A DNA stretch of 64,000 nt from Hemibagrus wyckioides (Eukaryota > Chordata > Actinopteri > Siluriformes > Bagridae), in assembly GCF_019097595.1 (NCBI RefSeq), contig NC_080723.1, positions 8,757,511 through 8,821,510 on the forward strand, read 5' to 3'. Under the pieces are notes generated by a model. The model was not told where the DNA came from, made no database searches, and worked only from the letters and a program-made list of their open reading frames with translations. Below, in pieces: positions 25,301-37,963 of the stretch (within the stretch, counting starts at the first letter, position 1; each line of letters starts with the position of its first letter). The position numbers were made by a program, and so were the translations under genes.

Positions 25301-26258
25301 AAGAGGAAGGCCAAAGAGGAGGTATATGGAATAAATGAGGATATGAAGCTAGTGGGTACAAGGGTTGAGGATGCAGAAGCTAGGGATAGGTGGAGAGAGA
25401 TGATTCACTGTGGCCACCCCTGAAGGGAAAAGCTGAAAGAAGATCAGATGCATACAGAATCACAATCACAAGCTGAGTCAAAAATCACAGCTAAACACAC
25501 ACGGCTTAGCAACATCACGGATCTACGGAAATGAGCGTGTACCTGATAATGAGGAACTGAAAACAAGGGCTTCAAAAGAATGAGAAACAAACGTACATAA
25601 TGAGTACATGAAAGAAAGCTGTGATACGCAATGAGATGCTTTGATTAAAGATATTTATTATATATTTAGTATTCATATATCTACAGAAATGAGTGAACAC
25701 TGAAAAGGAAAAATCAAAACATTCTGTAAAACCGTTATCTCAACAGATTTAAAACAGTGTTGATCTGGTATCAGATTGATTCTATTGTCCCCAATTGTGT
25801 TCATCTTATGTCATCACACACATGATTGCAACTCACCAGATTTTGTTTAATATTTATTTTTGTGTTATGTGAATTAAGGCTCCTCACACCTTCTGTGTCT
25901 CACAAAGTGGTGCTACACATGTGTTGTGGAAACTAATGATGTCATTGACTAAAACACACACGCAGGTTAATTCGCTTTCTAAGTACGCGTTGCATTCATG
26001 ATCACGGGAATTGTGGCACAGTGCCACACTGAGTTTCCCACTCCACATGATCTGTCTCGGTCTAAACTGCCAGTGTGAAAGCTCCTGTGATGTGAAATGG
26101 TCACTGCACTCGCAGTGGGTGTGCACAGGTTTGTTTGGGTTTTTTTTTCCCAAATCTGTTCTAATAAAATATTATTTAATTTGTTGCAGGCTGGTTACAG
26201 GAAGACAGATTTCATCAACAACAGGACTGTGAAGGCGGTGAATTCAGCTCGGAACTGA
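10907..26258 (+). CDS. pkp2: Plakophilin 2, desmosomal armadillo protein
   Basis: Exons: 10907-11111, 13951-14009, 14093-14688, 14775-14910, 16843-17050, 19308-19485, 19582-19699, 19900-20070, 20616-20792, 21118-21271, 22039-22225, 24588-24675, 26190-26258. All junctions are GT-AG and in phase, giving 781 aa (human PKP2 is somewhat longer). The start ATG has A at -3 and G at +4. The head begins [17 protein letters not shown] and carries an [12 protein letters not shown] motif shared with PKP2. The head runs to about residue 290 and armadillo repeats fill the rest (LLWNLSS, VTGCLRN-type and CILHNL repeat helices). The C-terminus ([11 protein letters not shown]) is diagnostic. PKP2 links desmosomal cadherins and desmoplakin to intermediate filaments, especially in heart, and also enters the nucleus. 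No counterpart of the alternative human exon 6 was seen between the exons ending at 17050 and starting at 19308, matching the shorter isoform. Exon 2 (59 nt) is the least certain because its residues are poorly conserved, although its phases fit. Confidence 0.93.
11846..12730 (+). mobile_element. Degraded Tc1-like element in pkp2 intron 1
   Basis: The left end (CAGTGGGTTCGG then CTTCAGACCCCTTC) and right end (GAAGGGGTCTG then CAAACCCATGG) form an imperfect inverted repeat of about 30 bp. Inside are Tc1 transposase relics such as GTGAAGCATGGTGGTGGCAA and TTCAACAAGGACCCCAAG. The copy is about 880 bp with numerous deletions and no usable reading frame. Confidence 0.7.
17095..17771. mobile_element. 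Tc1-derived foldback element in pkp2 intron 5
   Basis: Both ends carry a GGCCACTTTAATAAGAACAC-like inverted terminus (right end CGTAATAAAGTGGCA). Internally the left arm (GATCAGAGGAGAATGATCAA, GACAAGAAGTCTATAATAAC) reappears in reverse complement on the right (CATAGACTTCCTGTCAG, TTCCTTCTGAGCTCTC). The arms derive from the 5' half of a fish Tc1 family, whose transposase wording (GAGAGATCAGAGGAGAATG) is recognisable. No coding capacity remains. Confidence 0.75.
18450..18720. repeat. Internal fragment of a MITE-like repeat
   Basis: Shared blocks such as GTGTGGAATGTT, GGGGCTACCAGGCACTGA and AAGCTAGCGGC also occur in order at 46337-46560 in the nudt4 intron. This identifies a dispersed element in pkp2 intron 5. 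Confidence 0.65.
18930..19145. repeat. CATCC/CTTCCAC-rich low-complexity tract
   Basis: Irregular CCATCCATCCTTCCACT units extend for about 210 bp just before pkp2 exon 6. The open frame through it is an artefact. Confidence 0.8.
21286..21350. repeat. (CA)n(TC)n compound microsatellite beside a pkp2 donor
   Basis: CA repeats then TC repeats begin about 15 bases after the exon 10 splice donor. Confidence 0.95.
21480..21740. repeat. CTGT/CTAT microsatellite cluster
   Basis: Degenerate CTGT words lead into about 70 bp of pure CTAT repeats and then a TC tract, all in pkp2 intron 10. Confidence 0.93.
22323..22358. repeat. (GATA)n microsatellite
   Basis: Nine uninterrupted GATA units. Confidence 0.95.
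22530..23180. repeat. CCTT/CATC simple-repeat block interrupted by a dispersed repeat
   Basis: Two TTCC/CATCC-rich tracts (22530-22712 and 22940-23180) flank a dispersed fish repeat (22712-22935). That repeat contains TTTATATAGCGCTTTTAACA, GGACATTGTCTCAAAG and AAAACTCCCTGAGATGA, and relatives of its parts occur at 3955-4035 and 51745-51915. Confidence 0.75.
23655..23895 (+). mobile_element. SINE-type repeat in pkp2 intron 11
   Basis: The body reads GGGCCCTTGAGCAAGGCCCT, then GGCTGACCCTGAACTCTGAC, then AAAGAATTTCACTGTGCTGT, ending in GTGACAAATAAAGGC. This is a widespread fish short interspersed repeat and is related to the fragment at 2690-2845. Confidence 0.65.
24290..24570. promoter_or_regulatory. 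Candidate conserved noncoding/enhancer-like segment
   Basis: This repeat-free stretch of pkp2 intron 11 is dense in TAAT/ATTA homeodomain-like cores and holds an octamer-like ATGCAAAT near 24376. Its composition resembles conserved noncoding elements. No alignment is available, so this is only a candidate. Confidence 0.25.
24993..25442 (+). mobile_element. 5'-truncated LINE (RTE-like) with 15-bp target-site duplication
   Basis: The insert encodes, in broken frames, the C-terminal part of a fish non-LTR retrotransposon ORF ([40 protein letters not shown]). It ends in a GGCCACCCCTGAAGGGAAAA tail. It is flanked by identical copies of ATCAGATGCATACAG at 24978-24992 and 25443-25457, a target-site duplication. 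The insertion is therefore about 450 bp, sense to pkp2, in intron 12. Confidence 0.85.
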
Positions 26259-27167
26259 CCTCAAGTGGAACACTGGAGAACTACGCTACACTAAACACAA
26301 GGACGAGTTACAACTCATTCCATCCTGAAGTGCACTTACATTTTTTCCCCCAGAAACATCACTTTGAACGGTCGTGCAACTACACTGCTCTGTCCATTCC
26401 CCTGCTGACATAGACACATCATACATATTGATGGCTGGAAAGTTTTTCTGCTGCAGAGACGTGAAGCACTTGTGTGGATTTGCATTTCAAGCCTGCGGCC
26501 GGGAGGCTGCCGTGATCCAAAAAACACCACCCAAAAAGTCAGTTGCTGTGTTACAGGCATCATTTTCCACCAATAATCCAACTGATTATACAACTGAAAA
26601 TAATCCATTGACGATTTAAAACCTTCATGTACACACTTGAATAGGAATAATATAATAATTTTAAGCTGAACAAAAAAAGCTTAGATGATTTGGGTAGAAT
26701 TTTACAGTGGAGTAAGTCTGCTTATCATGATTTGATCATGATAATATCATAGCGTGTATCTGTGATGAAACGATCAGTGTACATTGCGTTCATTCATTTT
26801 TAAAAAAGGAAACATTTTAATAGATTTTTTGTTATATTAAAACATGTTCAGAAATGTACCTGTGTTTCTCCTTTGCCTGGTTTTCATCATCTCCGATTCA
26901 GATGCATATAAGCAGTAACTTGAAAGCTGTTTGTGAAGATGGCCATTAATGCATCAGGCGCTGTAGGTTATGTAATCCTACATGATTTCAGTAGATTCAG
27001 AAAAATAGGATAGGATGATGGCTGAAAAAACAGATTATTCCAGGTGTCACGACTGAAGAAACGGCCAAAATGCATTTCTGCTTACACTGATCCCATTTTT
27101 ATCATATTTAAATTTTCTGAATACATTTTTATTTTGGTGTGTGGCAGAGAAAAAAAATGATATAAAG

Positions 27168-27325
27168 AAGCTGTTTGGTTAAGATGTTGGAGCACCGATC
27201 GGAAGGTTGTGAGTTCAAATCCCAGGACCACTGAGCTCTTGTGGAAGGCTTTAACTCTCAATGACACAAATGTAAGTCACTCTGGATAAAGACGTCTGCT
27301 GGATGCCCTTAATGTAAATGCCTGC
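27168..27325 (+). mobile_element. tRNA-derived SINE with L2-like tail
   Basis: The head has an A-box-like TGGTTAAGATGTTGG and a B-box-like GAGTTCAAATCCC, as in RNA polymerase III promoters. The tail TGTAAGTCACTCTGGATAAA then GACGTCTGCTGGATGCC matches the L2 LINE 3' end also seen near 33488. Confidence 0.75.
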
Positions 27326-29821
27326 TTATTTTCCCATTTAATTTGAAAACAAAAACAAATGAATGCAATGTACACAGGGCTAGAAACTAAAATTTAGCAA
27401 TACCGATTTAGTTACCAATTCTAAAAGATTTGTCATAATTAAATAAACAAAAATTCATGTTAGTCAGAGTAACATACTGAGCTCATGCTGAGGTAACTAA
27501 CTGCTGTGACATGCTGAGGTAATGTGCTACGGTCACAAATGTTAAGTTGCTGAGGTAAAAATCTGAGGTAAATCTGATATACTGCGGTAGCATTCTGAGA
27601 CAACCAGGTAATCTAGCATACAGAGGTAACATGCTAAAGTAACCAACTAAGGGAATATTCTGATATACTGAGGAACATTCTGCATTTTTTTCCTACTGAA
27701 GTGAAAGAGCAAGACGAGCCATAATTTAAAGCGGCCATATGCTGTATTTATCCAATCAGGGTTGTTGATGCACAGATATGCAATCAGAAAAAGGTTAATC
27801 CAGGGTTTAGGAATGTACAGTGTGAAACATCTGATTATGAAGATCTAGGATTCATTGTTAAAGTATGAATGGAATGAAGTGTGAAAAGCCTCAATGTTTA
27901 TGTTTCTATACACAGCAGTACTCGTTTTTTTCTTTGCTCTAGCATCTGAAACACGTCATGACTGCATGCTAGCTTAATCATTAGCCTCAGTCGTCGACTA
28001 GTCCATGATCGCCATTTTTAAGAAAAGCTTTACAGACCTCAGCTTCAGACATGACTCGATGCCTCCGAGTCCAGCCTTCGTAGGCAGCGTTTTTCATGTT
28101 CCCTACACACCCCAGTGTTAGCATTCACATGCAGAAGCGGTTCTGTTGAACAACACAAAGCTTTACCCCAGACGCCGAGCACTGTTCTCTGGAATGTTCT
28201 TTCATTTTTTGTATTTTTTATAGTGAATGTTCCTAAAATTAGGGAGTCCAAGTCATCTCATTATTCTAGTCCAGCTCTTATCTTTAACACATAATGTTTG
28301 CATTACATTAGGGTGTTATTTATTATGTGTAGCACTGAATGCATGAATGTCTCCAGCAGCTCCTGCGCTTGTGTTTCAGCAGTAGGGTGAGAGTCGGGCA
28401 GCCGGAGACTTCAGCCTGCTCAAACATGAAGTAAAAACAAATCAGTTTGGAAATCCAGTCCAAGATGCACTCAGTATTGTGTAGGTTTTTCTCTGTTTTT
28501 TTCCCCATCACTACAAAAGAATGTAAAAAAATATGTAGCAAGGAGACACTTTTTACAAGCCACACCCCCAACACCTAAAACTGGTCAAATAACAACAAAG
28601 GCGACATTGGTTATTAAATAAATTCAACTGTAAAAGCTTTCAGTCTGTCTAAACACGGAAATGTGTCTGAGGAAAAATGATTCTTTCTTTCTTAATTTTT
28701 TTTAATGGATTTTAAAGATTAAACAGAAAATGTTTCATCAAAATATAAATGTTTGTGTCAAAGACTCTCTCTTACTGCGCTACAAATAGATTTCTAAATG
28801 CTGCTGTAATCATGAAGACTGTTCTGTTTTTATCCCAGGACCCGGGGTCAGAGTTTATCAAAGTGAACGTAGAGCACCTTCTACATTTTTGCAGAAGAAC
28901 CGCAAGTCTGCACAAAAAATTGCTGTTTGCCTGAGCCCACACTTATATACATAATGAAACACCTCCAATATGGTAAACAGCTTCCCCACATAAATTGGCC
29001 ATTGGCTTCCTTAGAGCATGGAGGTTGTTGAAATAAAAAGAAATAAGAAATAATCCAGCCGTATCTCCGTACTACCTCGCTGAACTCGGACGCCCCCTTG
29101 TGCTGGTCTGCTTCTATTTTTAGAACGGTTAAGAAGCTCAAATGACCTTAAAATAATTTTATGTCTGCGTCTGCTCAATCTCTTCTGCAAAATAGAAATG
29201 AAAGACCTCTGATGGCTCAATCCCTCGTTATTGCTGTCTGAAAACATGCGTGTGATGATGTGAACGCATGGCAGAGATCAGCTAAAAGTGCAGACAAAAT
29301 CGATCGGTGAGTCGCTCATCACTGTCAGCAAAGAGGAAACTGCGGTCCATGAAAACACTCTGCTTCCATCAGGAAGCTGCTTGTACTAAAATCTTCAAGC
29401 GAGTGAATGTCTGCATCCTCCCTGTCAGTCTTTAGTCATGCCTTTTATAGGATTTGGCTTTATATTACAGAAGTGTCATCGGTTTCCACTTTGCTCTGAG
29501 CACATAATTTAGAGAAAATAGCAAGCAAGCAGAAGCTACACCTGAATCTACTGAAAGCTAAGATCAGCTGAATAAACAGGTGGAATCAGATGTAAAGATA
29601 AGATTGAACACCACTGTGATGGATAGCAAGAGGGCTACTTTTACACTTTTCAGGGTCAGAAGTATGAATAAATATGCACATGGTCTCACACACAAGGACA
29701 TTCTGTTGTGACCCCTCTGAGACCTGATTTAATTACGGTTTCTGACTCAGGTCATCTCAGGGGCTTTTTTTTCCCTGGCACTGCTGCCGCATTAGGAATC
29801 TAAATTTCAGTCTGGATTTCA

Positions 29822-29945
29822 CTTCCATCCATCCATTCATCCATCCATCCATTTTCTGTAGCGCTTATCCTACAGGTTCTCAGGGAGCCTGGAGTCTAAT
29901 TCAGATGACTCTAGGCACAAAGCAGGAGACAACCAGATGGGGCAG
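29822..29945 (-). mobile_element. Tail of a tRNA-derived SINE
   Basis: TCCATCCATTTTCTGTAGCG, CTTATCCTACAGG and GAGCCTGGAGTCTA match the tail portions of the longer copies at 39108-39402, 41936-42255 and 51240-51665. Confidence 0.65.
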
Positions 29946-30232
29946 ATGGACCATGATGTTGTTAAAGGTGATAGTAATTGAATAGATTTGGAAATAGTCA
30001 GGGACCAGGTCATGAACTGAGAACAGATTGTCTTTAGTATTACATCAGACAGGTAGAGAAATGTCTAAATGGCACATACCCACATGTCCAGACAATTCCA
30101 CTCTGTAACATCATTCTAATGAGACTGGGACACGCACTTTACAGAGAGCAGACACTCCTTTAAGCGTTGTTGTATCAGGGCATGTACCTCTCCTCCTCAA
30201 CCTTACCTTCACCTTCCACTTCCTCTCTGTCT

Positions 30233-30235
<3 letters not shown>

Positions 30236-30276
<41 letters not shown>
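30236..30276. repeat. (CT)n microsatellite
   Basis: About 40 bp of uninterrupted CT. Confidence 0.95.
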
Positions 30277-30278
<2 letters not shown>

Positions 30279-31636
30279 TACTCCTTTATGAATGGATATT
30301 CATGTAGACACATTTAAAAACACCCAAACTACTGCAGAGCTTTTTAGGAAGTCTACATCATAACCTGACATCAGATGTTTGGGCTTCAGTGAGATGACAC
30401 CTGCTCCAGAATTAGCCCGATTGCACGGCTGGATTAATATCAGCAGTCATAAATATATGATATGCGTAGACACAAATAGCTTCATATCAGTCATAAAAAA
30501 TGATGAGTAATTATAATGACCGAAAAAGGTGCTGCTGTATTAAAAAATGGTTTATTATGACGTTTTACCCTATAATTCAAAATGGAAAATTCTCATAAGC
30601 CTGTGGTTATAATGCGTATTGTACAGATATCTCTTGTTCTGTCATCCTTTCCCACAATTGAAATGACACCCTCCCAGTTCCAGTGTTTGTGTCTCTACCT
30701 AAAAGCTTTACATGATTATACACAGCTTTTCCGGCTTTACTCTCAACCTGTCAGTGATTTGAGAACAGCTAAAGCAGGAGCTCTCACTCAGCGTCTATTA
30801 TTAAGAATGATCCGTCACTCGGCTAGACCGTAAAGTCCCTTTTGTCGGATGTAGATCTCATCCAGTCCTGATAAACAGTGCTTAATGTCTTAACTCGTCA
30901 CAGGCATAGCTGATATCAAGCATAAGAGAAGAAAATTTCTCATAAGAAAAAAAAAGCATTTGCCTTGTATACTGAATAGGTATAGAAAAACATTTAATAG
31001 TATTGCTTATTTCAGGGGTTTTTTTTACTGTTACACCAGTCCTACCTCATTTATTTTGAGATCGCTTGAAAACCTTTGGCACCTGAAACCTTTGGGTTGA
31101 TCATTATCTGAACACTGCACACAGTTATTATTAGTGAGTGAGGATTATTCATCATATTTTAATCCTACACACTACAGCTACGTAAACACAGTTGTGGAAA
31201 AATAGCTTTAATGAAGGCTTCCTCAAAACAGACTCCACACAGCACTAGACAACAGCACAGATTACCGTTTACATTCACTGCTGTAATGTTTTTAAGGTAA
31301 ACAGATTAGATGCTAAATTACCAGCTATTAAATGTCATGACAATGTTGAGATCCACAGACGTGACAGCAGATGGTGGGAAATTTTCGAGCAACAGAATAC
31401 CGCATAAGATTACCGGGGTCGACTGCCACAATGAACATCAGTAAGCTTAATTTGAGGCAGGTATGCTCTGTCACAGGCTTGAACATGCAAGGATGACTGT
31501 GGTGTCTGAACTGACAACTCACTCAGCTTAGAACTATTCAAAAGCTATACACTGTGGTTTATCCATTGGAGGATTTTTTTTTTTATTTAAATCATTAATT
31601 AAAGTTTTATTTCTTGTCAGTACTATGGTGTGATGA

Positions 31637-32004
31637 TACACTATATATCCAAATGTTTGTGGACACCTGACCATCACACGCATATGTGGTTCTTCCATAA
31701 ACTGATCAGAAGCACACAATTGTATTGAATGTCTCTGTATGCTGTAGCTTTACAAGTTCCCTTCACTGGAATTAAGAGACTGAATCCCTGTTCCAGCTGA
31801 CAATGCCCCTGTGCACAAAGCGCAGAGCTCCATGAAGACATGGTGTAGAGGTTAAAGTTGGAGTGGAAGAACTCGAGTGTCCTGCCCTCAGCGCTGATTC
31901 TGACTCAACCCCACTGAACACCTTTGGGATGAACTGGAACACCGACTGAACCCCAGACCTCCACACTCTTACAAAATCAGTGTCTGATCTCACTAAAGCT
32001 CCTC
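31637..32004 (+). mobile_element. Internally deleted Tc1-like element
   Basis: The left end reads CACTATATATCCAAATGTTT then GTGGACACCTGACC. The right part retains Tc1 transposase 3' wording (CTCAACCCCACTGAACACCT, TTTGGGATGAACTGGAACAC). The middle of the gene is missing and the right terminus is not visible. Confidence 0.7.
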
Positions 32005-32989
32005 ACAGGTTACCACTTGGTTGGTGGGTATGGTTCCTAGTGACAAGAAACCATGGCAGTTATTCTCTGGTCATAGAAGCATTGTTAAATTGCTACTTTA
32101 CTCCTCCTAATTGGAAGGGGAGGTGTTTAACACCTAGATGTTCTATATGTGTGTTTGGATATGATCACCATACTCATCTGGCTTTGGTAGTCTTGAAGAA
32201 GTGTATAGTGACACCCAGGGAGCTTGTGCCCATGTGGAAAAAAATGCTTCTGGTGGAGTGGCAAGTTACTGCAGGTACTGAGGGTACCCTGAGCTGATTG
32301 TAGTCTTGGGTTATGATATCCACCATCCAGGCTGTTAGGCAGGGTTGATCATAGTGTCTTTCCCCTGTAACAGATGGAGATTGTCTAGAAGTCCCTGGAG
32401 AAGGATAAGTCATTTATGCCTCAGATGTTATACTGGGTGCACAGCATTTACTGACTAGCCTCCACTTTAAAGCATATAAAGCCAGTGTACAAGAGCCTCT
32501 TGAATTCAGGAGCAACTCTTGAACTCTGAGACACACTGTCTGTGCTTCCCTCTAAAAGGGCAAACCAGCAGGTGTAGGTAGATCAGCTGAGGGTGCCAAA
32601 TCAACCCATCTGATTAAGATAACAGATCTGATTGAGGGGGAAACTGCCAAGGCGCACCGTCCACTAATGAGATTAGCAAGTGCAAACCAGGATTATGCAG
32701 GCTACCAGGAGTCACAACCAGGACTCTGTGACTTGATTGCTGTGTTGTGTTGCAGTTTCTGGGCCAGTGTATCTTGACCCAGTTGGCTGTCCTGCTCCAC
32801 TTGGGAGAACCATAGGCAACATGAGAGTATCTGCCATCAGTCAAGTCTACTTGTGCCAAACTTTTTCCATCACTCATTTTGGGTGTATATGCTGCCTTGG
32901 CAGTGGGTCCACACACCATTATGCTTTCCCTGTAAAAGAACTGCTGACCCCATGAGTAGCTCGTTCTCTTGGTGAAGTCATATCCTCAC

Positions 32990-33515
32990 CAAAGTTTTCA
33001 TACCAATGCTATGCAGATGACACTCAATTCATCCTCTCCATCCCTTCCTCAGACACTACTGTTTCCGCTCAAATCTCAGCATGTCTGGTAGACACCTCAT
33101 CATGAATGGCAGCTCAGCTCATCAGCTGCAAAACTAATCTGCTAGTCATCCCAGGTGATTCATTCCAACATCTGGATCTTGAGACCTCCCCGGACAACTC
33201 ACTGATCTCCCCTTCAGTCACTGCACACAATCTTGGGGTAGCCATGGACAATCAACTGTACTTTCGACAATCAACATTGCTAACCTGACACACTCATGTC
33301 AGTATCTTCTTTACAACATTGGAAGGATTTGTCCACTTTATCCACACAGGCCACTCAGCTGCTTGTTCAGTCTCTTAGACAACTGCAACAGGTCTGCTTC
33401 TGAGCGTAATTCTGATTGTATTCTTAGTCCAGGGCCTAGGGAACCAGTATCGACGTATTTATTGATACACACTTCAAAAACTCTCCTGTAAGTCACTCTG
33501 GATAAGGGCTTTTTT
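32990..33515 (+). mobile_element. L2-type LINE fragment (reverse transcriptase region)
   Basis: The frame beginning CYADDTQF contains the YADD catalytic motif of non-LTR reverse transcriptases. It continues with relics that fit fish L2 elements (SAQISACLVD, KTNLLVIPG, HNLGVAMDNQL) and ends in the L2 3' tail TGTAAGTCACTCTGGATAAG. Stops and indels disrupt it, and the 5' part is missing. Confidence 0.75.
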
Positions 33516-36500
33516 TTCTTGTACTTTCTTATCGAAGCAGACTGTGGATCTGCTCAGGTACTGTGGGCTAAGACCATTCAAAATGATTTATTTATTTATA
33601 AAGCTTTTAGTCTAGAGGCAGAGTGAAGTCATGACTCAGTCGACGTGCGAGTCAAGTATGATTTAAGTCCCTACCTCGAATCCATATCTCTGGTTAACGA
33701 AAGAACAGCTGCAAAGTGATACTAAGGCATTTTTCTCAATTAGTATTCATTACGTTATTTACCACTTCAGCAGTGCCTTTAATAAAATCATTTATTATCT
33801 ACGCATGAAGTGTTGACACCGTTATGCTATAAACCAAGACTGATTTGATACATAATCCTGTTATTTGCGCTTGATGAAAATGAGCAAAGCATGAGTGTCT
33901 GTATTTTCCTCTGATAGCAGTGGGATGAATTCATCTGTCCCTGTTTTACAGTGATTAGCAGGTAAACAAAATGACATCGTCAGCAGTGTGATGAGTGCAT
34001 GTATGAGGTTCAGAGGGACAGACAAACGGAGTGGGTAAGCCGAGGTCAGACAAAGTCTCGTAAATTTTCAGCGTCAATCCTGATAATCTCGTTAATGCTA
34101 ATGATCATCACATATGCTAAGGTTAGTCAAGGATACAAAGTTCTATGTAGGCAGATGCATTGACCTAACTGATTGTTCTGAATTTTTCTGGGTTTACTGA
34201 TTAAGTGATTTATTTTTTGTGTAAATAGACTTTTGTCATTCTACACATTGATGTAGCCTATTGTAGAACATATTTTTAAAAAGCATACAAAATCATTTCC
34301 TTTTCTAGCTGCAAATCCTAAAGGACTTATTTTCTGTTACGTTTGATGTGTAACCGGTATTTAACGAGTCAGTGAGCAGCTCATTCCCATAAATCTGAGC
34401 CACGTGTTATGACATGGTACAGGATCCATGATCATTTCTCTTATTCCTCTTGTTCTCTTACCAAAACATGTTCTTGATCCTTTAAATTTCAGTGTTTAAT
34501 AAGTATGAGGATCAACCCACCAGTTTCACATCAAGTGCCCTACCAGCAGCATGTACTGTATAGTAAATAAAGATTGAAGATGCAGGCTACCACTGATTGT
34601 TTACCGTCTTACACCACTGCAGTGGTTAAGCTGCTTAATTGTGTAAACAAAGAAAAACGTGTAGACTACTCACAGAATCTTAAGTATTAGTGTCCAGCAC
34701 CTCCCACAGTTAATGGCAGGTTTCGGTTATAGTTCAGTGGAAACTCACGACCTCATTCAACTGCAAACGGCAGCTCTTAGTTTTCTCAGAACCTGAACAT
34801 CAAAACAATTTGGACTCAAGTCATGGAAAAGTTTTGCATCGTTGTATATGGATGCGAAAAAATGAACAAATGAACAAATGAAAATCCATAACCTTAAATT
34901 GTTTTTCTTTATACATAATTTAACACACTCAATACAGTTAAGACAACAAAAAAAGCAAGATGCAGGCAAGTTGGAGCCAATACAAACATGGATCTAATAT
35001 CATACCTCCTTTTGTGTGACAAAGTTCTCCTGGATGTCTACATGTGTGATTTCCAATCAGTTATGCTACCATTTTGACATATGAAACATTCGCAATCATT
35101 GAGGTAAACCACATCGTGAGAGTGGAGACCTGGAGATCATTCCAGCATCTAAGTATCTGTCTCACTGCTGTAACTAAACCAGTAACAAGGGAAAAGTCAT
35201 AGTTTTTAATCTGAGAAATTTTAGTTCTGTCTCCTAAATGATATAAATGATGAAATTTATCTTCAACCACTAAAACTGAAACTTTTATATCAGACTCACA
35301 GCCAGAAAATCATTCATTTGTTTACACTGTTTAAAAATGTCCCATAAGTCAATTGAATGCTGGTGTACTGGTAAAAAAAAAAAGGGTTAAGGACTTTTTT
35401 GGCCTAATCAGTCACAGGGTTTCACAGTCCCTGTCATCAATCCTGATAATCCATAAAAGTTTCTTAAGCCTGTCATGGAGTCCTTCATTATCACTGATTA
35501 GATACTAATCCCAATCACCAAGCTCAAGCTTCTGTTGTCACATGGAACGGTTTGCTGCAGCTGTCAGCTACGGCTGTGGAAAAATGTAGCCTGAAATCTT
35601 CTCTTTCTTTGCTCAGGCTACAGTTGTTTGACGGTGAAATCAGGAAGCTGTAAATAGATTCGTCTTTGATTCTGTAGAGCAACTGCAATTTTATGCAAGT
35701 ATCCAGCTATGTGATTTGATAATCCGGAATCCTGGAATGGGGCAGATCGAATGTCTCTGGAATCTATTTTAAGGTTATAGCTCAAGTGTTTCTCAGTCAG
35801 CATGGATGAGGTAATGATCAGAGATTGCATGTGTGTTACCTTATTAAGGTAATAAGACTCCTAGGAACCTCTTCACGATTAGATGACATGTATATACATA
35901 CACAGTAAAAGTGTTCCTAGTGGAAAATCTTTTATAAAGCTACTTTCTGAGCCAATTCCTGTTCCTGTACACTTAGAGATAAAGAGACGTTTCATAAGTA
36001 CTTGCATGTTAGATCGTTATCTACCTTATGTGCCCAGATCAATAGATACCTTTAAAAGGTCCATACGCACATAGATACAGAAAGTCCAAAGTTTCACTTA
36101 ACGAGACCACACACAGAAAAAAAGCTTCTGTTTAGACACACAAAACACTGACTGACACTTGAGTGAATATGAATTTGTTGTACCAACAAAACATACAGAC
36201 TTTACTGAGCTACACATTTCTTGTACATTTCCGGTAATAAGTGAACATTTTATTTAACATTCTCGTTGTTGGGTTTTTTTTTTTTGGTTTTGTTATTTCT
36301 ACTCAGAAAACACAAAATCGAGTAAAGAGAATGACTCCTAATATAAAAAATAGTGCTGATCTTATTAACCAGTATGATAATGTGTTTTCCATAATAAACC
36401 TTTAAAATAAATATTCATGGATGTGATGAAGAGAAAATAATAAACCCTATGTATTATGTTGACAGCTATGTGTGTGTATGAAATTTCACATATATGACAC

Positions 36501-37842
36501 ATGTCCCTGTCTTTCCACACTATTCATACAGGGTATGATCTATGCTAGAGTTTACACTCATTTGCCTGACTATTCAAACAACAGGCACATTATTTAAATG
36601 TGCACAATATTTTGCCTATTTTATTTATTTCAACTAAACTTAAGTTGATCATATGTATATGCCTATATCTATGTGGGTTTGACTTTGGGTTAAACCACAT
36701 TTTAATTCATGTGGGCAATCAAACAGACAATTAAGTGCCACCTTAGTGCCACCTGAAAACCAGAAGAGGACATTGGTGCTTCCTCCTAGTGAGAAATCCT
36801 AAATTTTAAGGCACTGCTGAGATATCGTGTCACTTCCTGAGATATTGCATCACTTAAAAATGAAATAAAATCTTGTCACTTAAGGCCAGGTTGCTAAATT
36901 CTAGTGAGAGGTCTGATGTTAATACATAAGTACCAAGGTGTCTTTGCTGTCAAATTTCTTTGCAGTTTATGGATGAAACATCACGTATAATCAAAATCCA
37001 AGGATAGAAATGGTTTGGTTTGGTTTTTAGTCTGATCTCCTGATGCTGTGATCCAAATTCCAAAATGATCGGACAAACTGTGTAGGAGTAGAAGCAACAC
37101 ATCTCTTTTTAATACAGTTTCAGGAACTCAAAAGGGAAGCCATCCTCATCTGGGTGACACCAAGTAGTGTGATTATAAATCATTTCCCTTTTATAACATC
37201 GTAATACAGAGTCAAAGAATGCAATTGCATAACCAGGAACTAGTCTTTTGCATCAAATTGGAGTTAGACTTAAGTGCAAATGGTTCTTAGCAGTTGCAGT
37301 CTTAAGGCGAAGGCAAATCACAAATCCGTGACATGACATCTTCAGAGAAACAAGAACTTGACAGGATTTCAGGTTGAGCAAAAGTTAGCAGCAGTTTTAG
37401 AAATTTGTCATGTACAGCGCCCCTTGAGGGCATTTAGACAAACCTTCTTGGAGTTCCTTAGGACTTAGGAGTTCCAAGGTCATTTATTCATCTACAACAT
37501 CTGGTGAAAATCCATCAGATTTCAAGAAAATGTCTGCATACAGTGCTTAGGCCCCTAAATATCGCAACTTACATAAAAATGGCTTGTGATTTTGACTAAA
37601 GCTTAAATTGGTTACAAACCCCTGAGGAATATATGAGACATATGGTATATTGGGACATGACAACATTTTAAAGGAAGAGCATGGGTGTTTTTTCTTCATT
37701 CAAGAAAGTTTTGCTTGTTTTTTGGTACAGTGAACCGAACTTTTATGCTATTTCTTTTATGCTTTTACATTTGAAGACACTTTGTAATCTCCTGCAACCA
37801 ATAGCACCAGGACTAACCCCATTTTCTTCCCACCTCAGGCTG

Positions 37843-37963
37843 CGTTCCAAACCACATGGTCCCTCACTACGTTCTAGAGCAGTTACAGCGCTCCATCTCC
37901 TTGGGTGGCATGGCGTTTAGGTGCACTGTATAGTGCAGTAGTGCGCGGTTTGGGACGCGTGTG
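37843..37963. mobile_element. MITE-like element next to nudt4 promoter
   Basis: The left end TGCGTTCCAAACCACA and the right end GCGGTTTGGGACGCG are inverted repeats about 120 bp apart; CTCACTAC near the left and GTAGTGCGC near the right extend the symmetry. Similar wording occurs at 2595-2650 and 46283. It ends about 65 bp before the nudt4 TATA box. Confidence 0.6.

Noticed and set aside
34960..35880. Two minus-strand frames of about 70 residues that look protein-like
   Set aside because: I could match neither to a known family and saw no splice sites or repeats supporting them; left uncalled.
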